Positions 46,554 to 55,949 of a stretch of DNA of 64,000 bases are shown here, piece by piece. Position 1 is the stretch's first letter, and each line of letters starts with the position of its first letter. The DNA is from Bradyrhizobium iriomotense. GTDB taxonomy: Bacteria > Pseudomonadota > Alphaproteobacteria > Rhizobiales > Xanthobacteraceae. The DNA lies in the NCBI RefSeq assembly GCF_030160715.1, contig NZ_BSOW01000028.1, positions 1-64,000 of the forward strand. Reading direction: 5' to 3'. The notes below the pieces were generated by a model. The model worked only from the letters and a program-made list of their open reading frames with translations. It did not search any database and was not told where the DNA came from. A program made the translations under genes and the position numbers.

Positions 46554-47786
46554 TCACACGTCAGACGAACAAGCCGCCGCCTGCGAACCGCGCTCCTGTA
46601 CTATCGGGGGCTGTGCGAACGACTTGATCTTTTTTGGATCTGCAAGGCCATCGACCCGGTCAGCCCAATGCTGCATCAGTTTGGCGCGCGAGCCGATTAG
46701 TGCCAGCGGTCCGTGACGCCTGTAGATCGCCTTTACCGAGCCACTGTCGAGATGCGCCAACTGTAATTCGATGACATCACCATCCCATGCCTTGGCTTCC
46801 TTGAACTCCTCATGGTGGCAAAGGGTTGAGAACGTCGTGCGGAAGCCATGGGCGCAATGTTCGGTCTTAGTGTCGATGCCGAGCGCACGCAGCCGATGAC
46901 AGAGCGTCGCGTTAGACAGCGGTGCGTCTTTGGCACAAGCGAACACGTAGCGCCGATGACCATTAATCTGCTGGACGCGTCGCAGGATTGCGAGGGCTTG
47001 GCGCGACAGCGGCACCACATGGTCCCAACCGGCTTTCATCTTCGCCGCCCGGATGGTCCAGCGTTTGGCATCCCAATCGACTTCGGTCCATTCCATCTCG
47101 TTAATCATGCCCGGGCGAGGGATAGTCAATGCATCGAGCCGAAGGGCATCACCGACCACGTCGCCAAATCTGGCCTTCTCCCATGGCGGCATGATCAGCC
47201 TGAAAAGACGAATCACATCCTGCGGGTCAGTGACGCCGGGCCGTGGTGTCGAGACGTTGGCAGCGAGTTGCTTCTTGCAGGCACGGAACGGATTGTAGCC
47301 ATCGCCTTCGAGGTCGGCGTAGTCGCAGACTTGTTCACCGATACTGTGGACTCGGTCACGTGTCTCTAACCTGCCTTCACTCTGCATCGCCCGAAAGAAG
47401 GCGAGCACGTCGGAGCGCGTGATGTCCTGCCGGTAGAGCTTGCCGAAACGACTCTTCAGATAACCGGCCCATCTTTCGAGTAGCGCGATCGTTTGGGGGC
47501 TGCGCACGGTGACAAGCCTGCCGCGCTTGATCTTCTCGGTCTTCTTCTCAGTAAGCCATTCATCGATCCACATACTGAAGGGGCGTTCAGCTGCATAGCG
47601 ATGCCGTCCGAATTGGATATCGCTCGAGGGATCGGCCGGCGACTCTTGTGCTAGCAAAGCCTTTGCGGCGTCCCGCTTCTGACCAGTAGCGAGCGAGATG
47701 GCGGGATCGTTGCCGTAAGGCCCGATTGAGTCCGACTTGTGCCTGCGGTGAAAGCGATAAGCCATCGGCCAGAGCTTCCGTGCCAT
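46554..47786 (-). CDS. P4-type tyrosine recombinase (integrase)
   Basis: 410 residues with the catalytic domain near-complete: Arg in TIPRPGMINEMEWTEVDWD, Lys in RAAKMKAGWDHVVPLS, HGFRTTFST (HxxR), AHLDSGSVKAIYRR (His and the nucleophile Tyr). The N terminus (KLWPMAYRFHRRHKSDSIGPYG...ISLATGQKRDAAKALLA) is the second half of the DUF4102 arm-binding domain of P4-type integrases; its first 40-60 residues are missing and the sequence upstream of 47786 holds stops. It may therefore be arm-site defective. It lies next to, and points at, the five-gene cassette, the probable cargo of its element. Confidence 0.9.
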   Translation of the reverse strand: MARKLWPMAYRFHRRHKSDSIGPYGNDPAISLATGQKRDAAKALLAQESPADPSSDIQFGRHRYAAERPFSMWIDEWLTEKKTEKIKRGRLVTVRSPQTIALLERWAGYLKSRFGKLYRQDITRSDVLAFFRAMQSEGRLETRDRVHSIGEQVCDYADLEGDGYNPFRACKKQLAANVSTPRPGVTDPQDVIRLFRLIMPPWEKARFGDVVGDALRLDALTIPRPGMINEMEWTEVDWDAKRWTIRAAKMKAGWDHVVPLSRQALAILRRVQQINGHRRYVFACAKDAPLSNATLCHRLRALGIDTKTEHCAHGFRTTFSTLCHHEEFKEAKAWDGDVIELQLAHLDSGSVKAIYRRHGPLALIGSRAKLMQHWADRVDGLADPKKIKSFAQPPIVQERGSQAAACSSDV

Positions 47787-47834
47787 CCGCGTAACATTCC
47801 TTTCTTATTCGGATCACTGAGAGTCGCTACCATC

Positions 47835-47855
47835 GTTTGTACTTTCGGTACAAAC
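47835..47855. promoter_or_regulatory. 21-bp palindrome upstream of the integrase gene
   Basis: GTTTGTAC-TTTCG-GTACAAAC is a perfect inverted repeat with a five-base centre, 49 bases before the integrase start codon. Position and symmetry suggest an operator for a dimeric repressor or an arm-type recombinase site. Confidence 0.45.
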
Positions 47856-47861
47856 ATATAC

Positions 47862-48183
47862 AAAATGCCAACAAATCGGATGGCGGAGCAAATGAGACAA
47901 ACAGTGACGAGCAGCGATGTACGGAGAAGCAACCGATCTTCGAGGGGCTCTGCGTACCTCGCGAGCGGTGTCGAACATCTTAGAACCATCTCGAATAAAG
48001 TCTTTCTTAGCTCCGCGGGCAACGCTCAGCAGTCGACAATCGGCCGAGCGATTGGAAAAACGTCAACCGAGTAATGCTTGTTCTAGTATAGACCTCGTGA
48101 ACGTGATGAGGGAAATTGTTAGTTGCACGAAAATCATCATCGATGTGAATTCCGTTTGTGCCTGCGCTCTTTCGCGCAAGGCA
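47862..48183. other. no gene seen
   Basis: This AT-richer stretch contains no protein-like frame. It lies between the integrase and the membrane protein gene and may carry an attachment site, though no direct repeat to another place in the window is evident. Confidence 0.4.
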
Positions 48184-48918
48184 TCAATGGGAAGATACAC
48201 AGCTCCGGCGGACCGGCGTATCGTCGTCCCCCCTGTAGACGGCACAGATCGTTACTGCGCCACTTTCGAGAGTCTTTTGATCTTGGTCCACCTTCCCTCG
48301 CCGCCAAAGACAGGCGGCCATCCATACGCAGCCGACTGCGACCAGCAGTCCATGTGCAACACGGAGGGGCTGCGAGCCGAAAAATTGCGGAATGTACAAG
48401 GACATTCCGACGGCGAAGGGAATGCCGCACGGCTTCGGGTAGCGACAGGAGCGCCAAAGCGCCGTTGCGGTCGCAATAGCGGAGGCGGCGAGGAGCAGCA
48501 GACCGGCAAGAAACATGACAAGACCGGGGCCGGAGCGGATGACCTCTACTAGGCCCAGCAGAGCGTCAGTGTGTAGCCGCAGCGCTTCCTGGCCCAGCGC
48601 GTGAAGACCATAGGTTTCGCCGCCATAGAACGGCAGCGTAAACCCCGTGCCGATCACGCTCAGGACGATGGCGACAAAGAGCAGACGTTCGGCCGAGGTG
48701 CCGCGAAGAGAGCGTTGCAGCCCGAGCAAACCCAGCGGCAACAAGGTAAACGCAACAATGGCAAGCATGTGCGAAGCCAACCATGCCGCTGATCCAAACG
48801 CCGCAGCCGCCAGCAGTGACCTCTCGTCGGAGAACGGGCGAAGGGCCGGGTAGATCGCGAACAGCCCCCCGGAAATGACAAGAGCGCCGGCGCCGAAGCG
48901 GATACGGTTCGCAACCAT
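48184..48918 (-). CDS. hypothetical multi-pass membrane protein
   Basis: 244 residues from ATG 48918 (RBS GAGAGGA). Six or seven hydrophobic segments are evident (FGAGALVISGGLFAIYPALR; LASHMLAIVAFTLLPLGLLG; LLFVAIVLSVIGTGFTLPFY; GLVMFLAGLLLLAASAIATA; and others), with LFAxYPALRPF near the start and a soluble C-terminal tail of about 35 residues. The pattern resembles uncharacterised DUF4386-like small membrane proteins, but I do not recognise a family firmly. Stands alone. Confidence 0.7.
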   Translation of the reverse strand: MVANRIRFGAGALVISGGLFAIYPALRPFSDERSLLAAAAFGSAAWLASHMLAIVAFTLLPLGLLGLQRSLRGTSAERLLFVAIVLSVIGTGFTLPFYGGETYGLHALGQEALRLHTDALLGLVEVIRSGPGLVMFLAGLLLLAASAIATATALWRSCRYPKPCGIPFAVGMSLYIPQFFGSQPLRVAHGLLVAVGCVWMAACLWRRGKVDQDQKTLESGAVTICAVYRGDDDTPVRRSCVSSH

Positions 48919-49492
48919 CGGTTCCTCTCTAATTCACCGCTGGATACGACATACGCGACACAAAACTGTGTTACCAGCGTCAGCGGGAGGCCAACTTTTA
49001 ATCGGATGGTCGCTAAAAGCGCAGCGCGCTTCTGCGCTGCCTGATCTCGTTAGTCGCTGACGACCAGATATTTTTTGCCCACATTCCTAGCGACAAGTTT
49101 CGTATGGTCCATCAAGCGAAGCGGATTCTGGTCGAAGTGATCGGGTGCCAGAATATCTTCTCACGAGCCAGCGACTTCATCTAATCCGTCGGAGTATTCG
49201 CAAGGCCGGCTCCTTCCCCGCCTCCCTGCGCGACAATGCGCTCGCACGCGTACAGCAGTGTTCGCGACGGAGGCAACATTGCATACCGCGCGCAAACGAA
49301 ATTCTACCCCGACCCTGCACACCATTAGCCGGGTCAGCGCGCAGCTTTTCATCTTTTTTCATCGCGAAGCGCATTGTTTCGACGCGCCACGACCGCCACT
49401 GCGTGATGAAAGCGCCAAAAAAGGTTAGCACTCGAAGATCCCAACGGTTTCAATTATGCATATGTTAGAGCTCGAACTTCGAGGAGCATTGC
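48919..49492. other. no gene seen
   Basis: Frames at 49145-49468 and antisense to it are short and compositionally odd. No repeats, terminator or RNA gene identified. Confidence 0.4.
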
Positions 49493-49665
49493 ATGAAGAA
49501 CAGCGACGTAACATGCAGTGACTGTGGTGCTGGCTTTTCAACGGCTCGAACTTAACTCCCTGCCTAGCACCAAAGGCGAATATCGCTGTCCGGCCTGCGG
49601 AGAAGTCTTGGAGACCTTCAATGGGGACGGTGCTCTTGTCGTCTATCGGTTGACTATCGAGCCAT
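49493..49665 (+). pseudogene. small zinc-ribbon protein, frameshifted
   Basis: ATG 49493 has GAGGAG upstream and starts MKNSDVTCSDCGAGF, then a stop follows in that frame; the continuation RLELNSLPSTKGEYRCPACGEVLETFNGD is in another frame. Together they give a CxxC...CxxC ribbon of about 57 residues, a kind of small protein common in rhizobia. A one-base change near 49540 breaks it. Confidence 0.6.
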
Positions 49666-49997
49666 GCACGAGAGCAGCTCGCCTATAGCCGGATTGGTCG
49701 AGACCATCCGCAGCCTCTCCTGGACCCGAATTCACCTTGGACACTCTGTTGTGATTGGAAAACATTTCGTCCGTGTGAGCGACCCAAGCGTAAGCCAATT
49801 ATCGATGTTGCTCTGGATGCTCGTTGAAGTCTTCTATTCAGCCTCCAGTCGGTGTCATCGACGGGGCCTACGGTACGAACTGTCTCTCCAGCGCAACATC
49901 ACCGGGCTTGAACGGATCGATTCCGGTTCGGTCGAACGGCAGGAAAAAGCTCGGCTGCGACACGTATATGTTGCGTTGGAACGACATCCTCGGCGCC

Positions 49998-50273
49998 ATG
50001 AACAACAAACAAGTCAAGCGCCGACGGCGCGTCAAGCACATCTTGACCCTGCTGGAGCGGCTTGAAGTGTCAGCGCAGTTTGCGAGAGCACGCGCTGAAG
50101 CGATGCCTGACAGCCGAGAGCGCGAAGGCCTGTTGAAGAAAGCTAAAGTTGCGGAAAACGTCGCCGAGTTGGAACGCTTCTTGACAAGACCAGCCGAAGG
50201 GGCCGCCGCTCAGCGGACAAAACCCCAGCCTCCAGGAGCTCGCGATCCCAGAGCACGCGACATCAGCGACTGA
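49998..50273 (+). CDS. small basic helical hypothetical protein
   Basis: ATG 49998 begins a 91-residue protein, MNNKQVKRRRRVKHILTLLE..., with a long helix rich in Arg, Glu and Ala (ARARAEAMPDSREREGLLKKAKVAENVAELERFL) and a Pro-rich tail. The open frame begins at 49824 but the upstream part is not protein-like. Similar small helical proteins (AxARAxAMPDxxERxxLLxKA) are frequent in Bradyrhizobium-type genomes. Function unknown. Confidence 0.6.
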   Translation: MNNKQVKRRRRVKHILTLLERLEVSAQFARARAEAMPDSREREGLLKKAKVAENVAELERFLTRPAEGAAAQRTKPQPPGARDPRARDISD

Positions 50274-50339
50274 GCTCGTTTCGGCACTCGACGAAGGGCT
50301 GCATCGAGTTTCGCGTCGTGCTTCTTCCAGCGATCACTC

Positions 50340-50577
50340 TCAGCGACACTTGCCGCGTGGATGACCGGCGTGTTCCTCCCTGAGAATTCGATCGATCACC
50401 ATCTTGACCCGCCGGATGGCGAGCAGTCCCAGGCGCGCTTGGATCCTGCCCGACTTGAACTTGCCTCCCCATAGCGATTGAATAACGCCAGTAACCAGCT
50501 GAGTCTCGGTTCAGCGAGTAGTGATTACCTCGATGCGTTCCCTCGTACTCTGTAGGTGGATATATGCGGCTTGGCAC
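50340..50577 (-). pseudogene. small hypothetical protein, frameshifted
   Basis: The minus strand reads YEGTHRGNHYSLNRDSAGYWRY-SIAMG and then, after a one-base shift near 50460, RIQARLGLLAIRRVKMVIDRI. The combination resembles small rhizobial proteins of about 75 residues (YxGxxYxxxR...WxWxxxxxG...A...IDRxL). Both pieces are short, so the call is tentative. Confidence 0.35.
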
Positions 50578-51266
50578 GGCCTTACCTAAGCTGTCGGCAT
50601 GACGTTACTCGAGTAGGTCTGGGCTTGCGTCTAGCTTGAAGGAGACGCTACGGTGAGAAGGCTTGATCGCGAATCCTTCATGAATACAAATGCGAGCAGG
50701 CTGGCGCAGCGCAATGGCTTTGGCCGTCAGCGCCAAGAGGCTACCTGAGATAAGGTCGTAATTGCGCATGAACGGCCCTCGAACGCGCCATGGGGGCGAG
50801 AGCAGCAGCCTGCCTCGCATCACCCGATCGGACGATACTTATGATTCAAATTCGCCGCGCGGTTCCTGCTAATAAGAGGAGACAATGCATTTTTCTCGCA
50901 TGATGAGGGTCAGCTTCGCCGCCTTGCTACGAGAATAAGCCGGTATCGAGTTCGGCGCTTTACAACCTAGATGCGCTCATCGCATCGGGCGCCGCAACAC
51001 CTTCTCTACAATTCGCTCGTTCCAACGCACCTTTTGTGACCTTTTTATAATTGCGACACAGCCCTCCGAGTAAATTTGTAACATGCGCAGACTCCTGATC
51101 CTTCTCACCGCTTTTGTGATCATGATGGCGGCAGGTGGGCGGCACCAAAATGGTTTCGTGCCGCATCCAACCGCGCCCATGCCAACGGTCAACGTGCCTT
51201 AACCAAGGACTTGGATCAGGCAACGATGACTCGATACAATTCTCGAATGTTGGGGGAAGCCTCGTG
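50578..51266. other. no firm gene
   Basis: A 72-codon minus-strand frame at 50605-50823 (FMRNYDLISGSLLALTAKAIAL...) could be a small protein, without supporting motif. The right part holds the promoter of the nuclease gene. Confidence 0.35.
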
Positions 51267-52139
51267 ATGCTGCTGAGACTGATAGTTCCGATCTGTACTG
51301 CCGCCTTCATGGCCAGCACCTCTTCGGCCATGGCCTGGGGGCAGCTGGGCCACTCCGTCATTGCGGAACTGGCGCAACGGCACTTGAGTCAGGCCGCACA
51401 AGACAAGCTCAAAGACCTGATCGGGGACACGTCTCTTGCTGCCATCTCAAATTGGGCCGATGACTACAAATTCACGCCGGAAGGAAGGAACACCTACCGA
51501 TGGCGTTTCGTCGATATCGACGTCGAGCGTTCGACTTACGACGCGGCGATCGATTGCAAGGACGTGAACAGCCAGGGCTCCTGCATTGCAGAAGGCCTCC
51601 CAGCAGCCATTGCGGCCTTGAAAGATAAGTCGAGCTCCAAAGACGACAGGTTGCGCGCCCTTAAACTTGCTGTTCATCTTGTCGGCGATCTGGAGCAGCC
51701 GCTGCATGCAAGCGAACGCAACGGCGATCAGGGCGGCAACAAACTGCACGTTGTGTTGCACTCTAAGCGCTCCGACGGCACGGCGTACACAAAGACATCG
51801 ACATTTCATAGCATGTGGGACGACTCCCTTGTCGACCTTCAGGCGTATTCGTGGGGCAGTTACGCGGACGCGCTCGATGCCAATCCGCTGCCGTCGGTGG
51901 AAGCACCTCCATATGACCAGGCACGCATCGCGGCATGGGCGAACGAAACTCACATTCTTGGAATAAAGGCTTACCAGCTTCTGCCGGTGGGGACGCCAGA
52001 CCACAACGACGCCGGTCATCCCCTGGACATCAACAACGATTACGCCGCTGCCATCAAGGCCGACCTAGATCGTGAATTGGCAAAAGGAGCAGCGCGCCTC
52101 AAAGCCATTCTCGATGATGCGCTCGGCGACTCCTCGTGA
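51267..52139 (+). CDS. S1/P1-family nuclease, one zinc ligand changed
   Basis: ATG 51267 follows GGGGGAAG and encodes 290 residues with a signal peptide cleaved after AMA at residue 23, so the mature protein starts with Trp, whose amino group binds zinc in this family. Other ligands are present: His29 (WGQLGHSV), Asp65 (NWADDY), HLVGDLEQPLH and FHSMWDDSL. The motif that is normally W-H-x-V-D reads W-R80-F-V-D, so one of the nine ligands is Arg. S1/P1 enzymes cut single-stranded nucleic acids and remove 3' phosphates outside the cytoplasm using three zinc ions; activity of this one is doubtful. No operon partner. Confidence 0.88.
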   Translation: MLLRLIVPICTAAFMASTSSAMAWGQLGHSVIAELAQRHLSQAAQDKLKDLIGDTSLAAISNWADDYKFTPEGRNTYRWRFVDIDVERSTYDAAIDCKDVNSQGSCIAEGLPAAIAALKDKSSSKDDRLRALKLAVHLVGDLEQPLHASERNGDQGGNKLHVVLHSKRSDGTAYTKTSTFHSMWDDSLVDLQAYSWGSYADALDANPLPSVEAPPYDQARIAAWANETHILGIKAYQLLPVGTPDHNDAGHPLDINNDYAAAIKADLDRELAKGAARLKAILDDALGDSS

Positions 52140-52348
52140 GTAGCCGACAATTCCGCTCAACCGTTGCTGACTAGCGCGAAGTCTTAGCCACGCGGCCATA
52201 CTGGAAAACGTCTGCAAAGGAGGCCAGACCGGGGCAGGCCATGGTCTGGCTTTCCCGACCTTCTTCTCTTCCCCATTGACTCCCGCGTTGTGGAATCGGC
52301 TCGTCGAGTAGGCGTTGACGCAGATCTATCCGGGTCGTCATTGCCAAG

Positions 52349-53278
52349 TCACGCCGCTTTTGCCGCTCGCGCTTTTGACTTTCTAATTGGCGTCAACTTC
52401 CGCCCACGATCAGCGCTCACGGGCTCGTCCCGCTCCTTAGTTGCCCGCCGAACGGCCCGATGTCGGTCACCAAAATCGTTGGCCGTGTAATGCTGGGTGG
52501 CGCGATTGTCCCAGATCGCAACGTCACCGGCCTTCCAGCTCCAGCGCACCGTGTTTTCGGATGAGGTGATGTAAGATTGAAAAATGTCAAATAGCTTCTG
52601 ACTCGTAGCTTTCTGCAAGCCCACAAATCGCTGGACGGAATTCGCGAGTACAAGGGTGCGCTCGCCGGTCTCGGGATGAATTCGAACGACCGGATGCTCA
52701 GTTGCCTTGATCGTGGCGGTTGAGATCTCCTCGAAATGCTTCCTATCGGCTGCTGTGGCCTCGCTCTTCACCGCGTAGTCATAGGCCTTGCTATGAATCG
52801 CCCAAAGATCGTCCGCTAGTTTTTGAAGCGGCGCCGGAAGGTCCAGATATGCCGACGCTGTATTCGACCAGATTGTGTCCCCGCCGAACTCAGGAATTAA
52901 GACGCTGCGCAACACGGAGATCTTCGGATAGGTGTCGGCGAAGGTGACGTCGGTGTTCCATTGATCGGCGTAACCGCCACCTCGCGCGGAGTCGAGTTCC
53001 AGAATGCAATCAGTCTCTTTGGGTATGCCGGCAGTTGGATGAGCCACAAGCAGTCCGAGTCGGACGGCAAATCGTTCCTGCTCGGCATCGTCGAGATGGT
53101 TCTGATCGCGGAAAAAGATGACCTTGTGCTCTAGGAGCGCCCGATTTATAGCGCGAACGATTTCATCAGGCAGGTCTCCCGACAGCCTAACGTTCTTGAT
53201 CTCAGCCCCAAGCCTGGCCGACCGCATGATGATCTCCATCCGGGAAATGGAGTTCTGCAGTGCAGTTGTATCGCTCAT
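52349..53278 (-). CDS. TauD/TfdA-family 2-oxoglutarate dioxygenase, HxD motif altered
   Basis: 309 residues with the family pattern IFFRDQNHLDDAEQERFA, GGYADQWNTDVTFADTYPK, SNTASAYLDLPAPLQKLADDL and the C-terminal WDNRATQHYTANDFGDRHRAVRR. The iron-binding HxD is N108-T-D110 here: codon AAC replaces CAC, so one facial-triad ligand is lost; the distal His (ATQHYTANDF) and the Arg for 2-oxoglutarate remain. Intact relatives hydroxylate taurine, alkyl sulfonates or sulfate esters to release sulfite or sulfate. It is separate from the sfnG unit but shares the sulfur theme. Activity is doubtful. Confidence 0.88.
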   Translation of the reverse strand: MSDTTALQNSISRMEIIMRSARLGAEIKNVRLSGDLPDEIVRAINRALLEHKVIFFRDQNHLDDAEQERFAVRLGLLVAHPTAGIPKETDCILELDSARGGGYADQWNTDVTFADTYPKISVLRSVLIPEFGGDTIWSNTASAYLDLPAPLQKLADDLWAIHSKAYDYAVKSEATAADRKHFEEISTATIKATEHPVVRIHPETGERTLVLANSVQRFVGLQKATSQKLFDIFQSYITSSENTVRWSWKAGDVAIWDNRATQHYTANDFGDRHRAVRRATKERDEPVSADRGRKLTPIRKSKARAAKAA

Positions 53279-54275
53279 GATCTTCTCACTACCGCGATCG
53301 CCTTGGGAGAACTCCGTCTGGGCCGATCGCAGAGGCGGCGGCGGAGTGAACTGAACTCAACATTTGGCAATAGGGTTCTACTTTTCCCCATTCATTCGGC
53401 GGTTGTCAGACGGTTCACATGCACATTTCAGCGGTAGAGTCCGTCACTATTGCGTCGTCAGCATGTAGCGTCGCAATAAGCCAGGTCCGCCCCGAAGTGC
53501 GACTGTATCGGAATCGTATTGCAGCATGGTTGGATGACCTCGCTGAGACACGCGGATCGTAAAAGCGATGGAAGTCCAGTCAATGAAACGAAATCAGCTT
53601 TGTTTTCCGCGGCAAGCAATGATCTCTTCGCCAGGAACGCGGGTACTGAAAAATTTGCGGTGCTCTGACGCACTCGCGGGTACCTAATGCACTGACAATC
53701 GACTTACGGTCTGCCCGTTGCACCATGAAAGCGAGCGCACTCCTCTCTGATCCACCGACGGGTTAACGTCGTGCCACGATGGCTAGCAAGCGGGACTCCA
53801 CCGGCTCGCGCCGAGCGGGCCGATCTTGCAAAAGCGCTGCCCGCTCCTATACGACTGGTCTTCGCACAACGCTGCCTGAGCCGCCGGCCCAACGTATTCC
53901 CCAGCATTCAGGTCAACGCGTAATCCTCTGGACTCTACTACGACAGAGCCGTTCTTTGTCACAAGGCGACTGTGAGAATCTGGCTAAGTCAATGCGATAG
54001 AAAGCGATGCGCAAAACAGCGGCTCAATCCACGTCGCGCGGGCACAGGAACCCGCAAGGAGACTCGCGGACACCACGTATGGCGGCGACGGCGCCGAAGC
54101 TTCCGCTATAGCGACGCGAGAAGCTCGCCTGGTCAGCCGGCCTGCTCTGTTCAAAAGACATCAGCTAAAGCGTGACTCATCGGTAGTTCCTTCAATTGGC
54201 ATTGCCAGAAAGCTATCCAACCTGTAAACGAGCCCCCGCACCGTTCGGGCGTCTTTCAGCGGTCGCCCGTAGCGG
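53279..54275. other. 1 kb without a recognised gene
   Basis: Frames are short, Arg/Ser-rich and motif-free on both strands. It lies just outside the element that begins at the tRNA gene and may be old chromosomal or island backbone. Confidence 0.4.
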
Positions 54276-55884
54276 GGGCCTGTAGCTCAATGGTTAGAGC
54301 CGACCGCTCATAACGGTCTGGTTGCAGGTTCGAGTCCTGCCGGGCCCACCAATTAGAACGCGGAGCTAGATTTGGTCCGCCGCCGCCATCATCGTCAGGC
54401 GGCTCATTGCTCATTTCCGCAATAATATTAAACGGTTGGCGGAAAGTCGCGGTAAGCTCCCCGTCGCGCCATGTCGAGTTCGAAAGTACAAAATTCAGAA
54501 GGCGACGTTTGTCCGCAGCAGCGCGTTTTTCGAAGAGGCGTTGCGAATCCTTGGCAATCGTCAGCAGAGTTACGCCCTCATCCATATAGGACTGTTCGGC
54601 AGTCTGGTGACGGCCGATCTCCCGCAGGCAGCGCTCCTGCTCTTTACGCCATTCCGATGCCATCCTGTCGTACATGACTGCGTCGATCCGGCCGTCGAGC
54701 TTGTCGATGTACATCGTGCTCAAGCGCTGCGAGAGGCGGTCATATTCTGTCTGGAGCCGCTTTACCGCCTCACGATGTTCCTTCGATTCGTCTTCGTGGC
54801 TTTGGTGCAGCCCTTCGGTGATCCATTTTTGAATGTCGTCGGAGAAACAAAGCCGGGAAAGCAAGGCGGAGAATCTCGCCTCAATCACTTCTTCGCGGAC
54901 ATAGGGCTCATTGCATTTTCCCTTATACCCGGTGCAGTGATAGTAAATGTACTTACCTTTCTGAATTTCTCCCACAAGCGCACATCCGCAATGGCCGCAT
55001 TTCATGAGGCCTGAAAAGGCAAAATCTCGCGGGCCTTTGCGGAGCTTGGATGCATTCCGTCTCTCCAGCATCGTTTGCACGCGATCAAAGAGTTCGTGCG
55101 TAATCAGTGGCTGATGGCGGCCAACATAGCGGTTGCCCTTCCAGCGGATTTCGCCGGTGTAAATTGGGTTGGACAAAATCGTATGCAGGTTGCTGATCGA
55201 AACCGGGCCTCTTTTGAATCGTGAGACGAGGCCCGCTGCACGGGCCTTTTCAGATATATCTCGCAGTGACAGCGTACCGGTTGAATACCAGGCGAACATG
55301 TTTGCGATCACAGGCCCCAGGACAGGATCGATCTCGATGACCTTTTTGCCATCGGGACCGAGCACGTTGTTGTAACCGAGCGGCGCGCTGCTCGGCCAAA
55401 GTCCTTGCTCGGCTTTCTCCTGCATGCCCTTCCGGGCTTCCTCCGAAAGATTGTCGATGTAGTTCTTCGCCATCAGCACTTTGATGCCGTGCATGAACTT
55501 CTCGGAGGAACGCGAGTCCCGAGAGAGAACGACGCCCTCCTTCACAAGGTGCATCTCAAGTTCGAACTCATCCAGCGTCACCCAATCTTTGAGATTGCGA
55601 TAAAGCCGGTCGGTCTTTTCAACCAGGATGGTGCGGATGCCGGGATGCTTTTTGAGATACTCGATCATCTCGCCGAAGTGTGTGCGGCCGCTAACCTTCG
55701 CCGTCTCAACATCGACAAACTCTCTTGCGACAACTAAGTCATTCGCTTGCGCATAGCCCGCGAGCAACTTCTTTTGAGCATCGATCGAGAAGCCCTCTTT
55801 TTCCTGTTCCTTCGTAGAAACGCGCGCGTAGACGACCGCCTTCTTCGCAGTTGGAATAGCACTCGTTCGATGGTTCTTTTTCAT
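54256..55884 (-). CDS. large serine recombinase whose frame ends across a tRNA gene
   Basis: 542 residues: resolvase domain with nucleophile Ser23 in VYARVSTKEQ, the Arg-rich EKTDRLYRNLKDWVTLDE region, the recombinase domain (APLGYNNVLGPDGKKVIEID ... LHTILSNPIYTGEIRWKG), a zinc ribbon (MKCGHCGCALVGEIQKGKY, CTGYKGKC) and a coiled coil. The last about 31 residues (WARQDSNLQPDRYERSALTI...) are simply the reverse complement of the tRNA gene, translated. So the element lies exactly at the 3' end of the tRNA, and the protein's native C terminus would differ when the element is circular. Such recombinases catalyse unidirectional integration. A small gene and a tyrosine recombinase follow upstream. 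Confidence 0.92.
   Translation of the reverse strand: MKKNHRTSAIPTAKKAVVYARVSTKEQEKEGFSIDAQKKLLAGYAQANDLVVAREFVDVETAKVSGRTHFGEMIEYLKKHPGIRTILVEKTDRLYRNLKDWVTLDEFELEMHLVKEGVVLSRDSRSSEKFMHGIKVLMAKNYIDNLSEEARKGMQEKAEQGLWPSSAPLGYNNVLGPDGKKVIEIDPVLGPVIANMFAWYSTGTLSLRDISEKARAAGLVSRFKRGPVSISNLHTILSNPIYTGEIRWKGNRYVGRHQPLITHELFDRVQTMLERRNASKLRKGPRDFAFSGLMKCGHCGCALVGEIQKGKYIYYHCTGYKGKCNEPYVREEVIEARFSALLSRLCFSDDIQKWITEGLHQSHEDESKEHREAVKRLQTEYDRLSQRLSTMYIDKLDGRIDAVMYDRMASEWRKEQERCLREIGRHQTAEQSYMDEGVTLLTIAKDSQRLFEKRAAADKRRLLNFVLSNSTWRDGELTATFRQPFNIIAEMSNEPPDDDGGGGPNLAPRSNWWARQDSNLQPDRYERSALTIELQAPATGDR
54276..54351 (+). tRNA. tRNA with CAU anticodon (Ile2 or elongator Met)
   Basis: A complete cloverleaf of 76 bases: acceptor GGGCCTG pairing with CGGGCCC, D arm GCTC...GAGC, anticodon stem GACCG/CGGTC with loop CTCATAA, T arm GCAGG-TTCGAGT-CCTGC, discriminator A and encoded CCA. 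G1-C72 excludes an initiator tRNA. The CAU anticodon with this body fits tRNA-Ile2, whose C34 is changed to lysidine, better than elongator Met, but the choice is not certain. The serine recombinase gene on the other strand reads through the whole tRNA. Confidence 0.92.
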
Positions 55885-55949
55885 GAGCCTCCTGACAAGC
55901 TAAGTAACAATGATTGAATCAGGAAGGCGATACAAGCGCAATGAGAATC

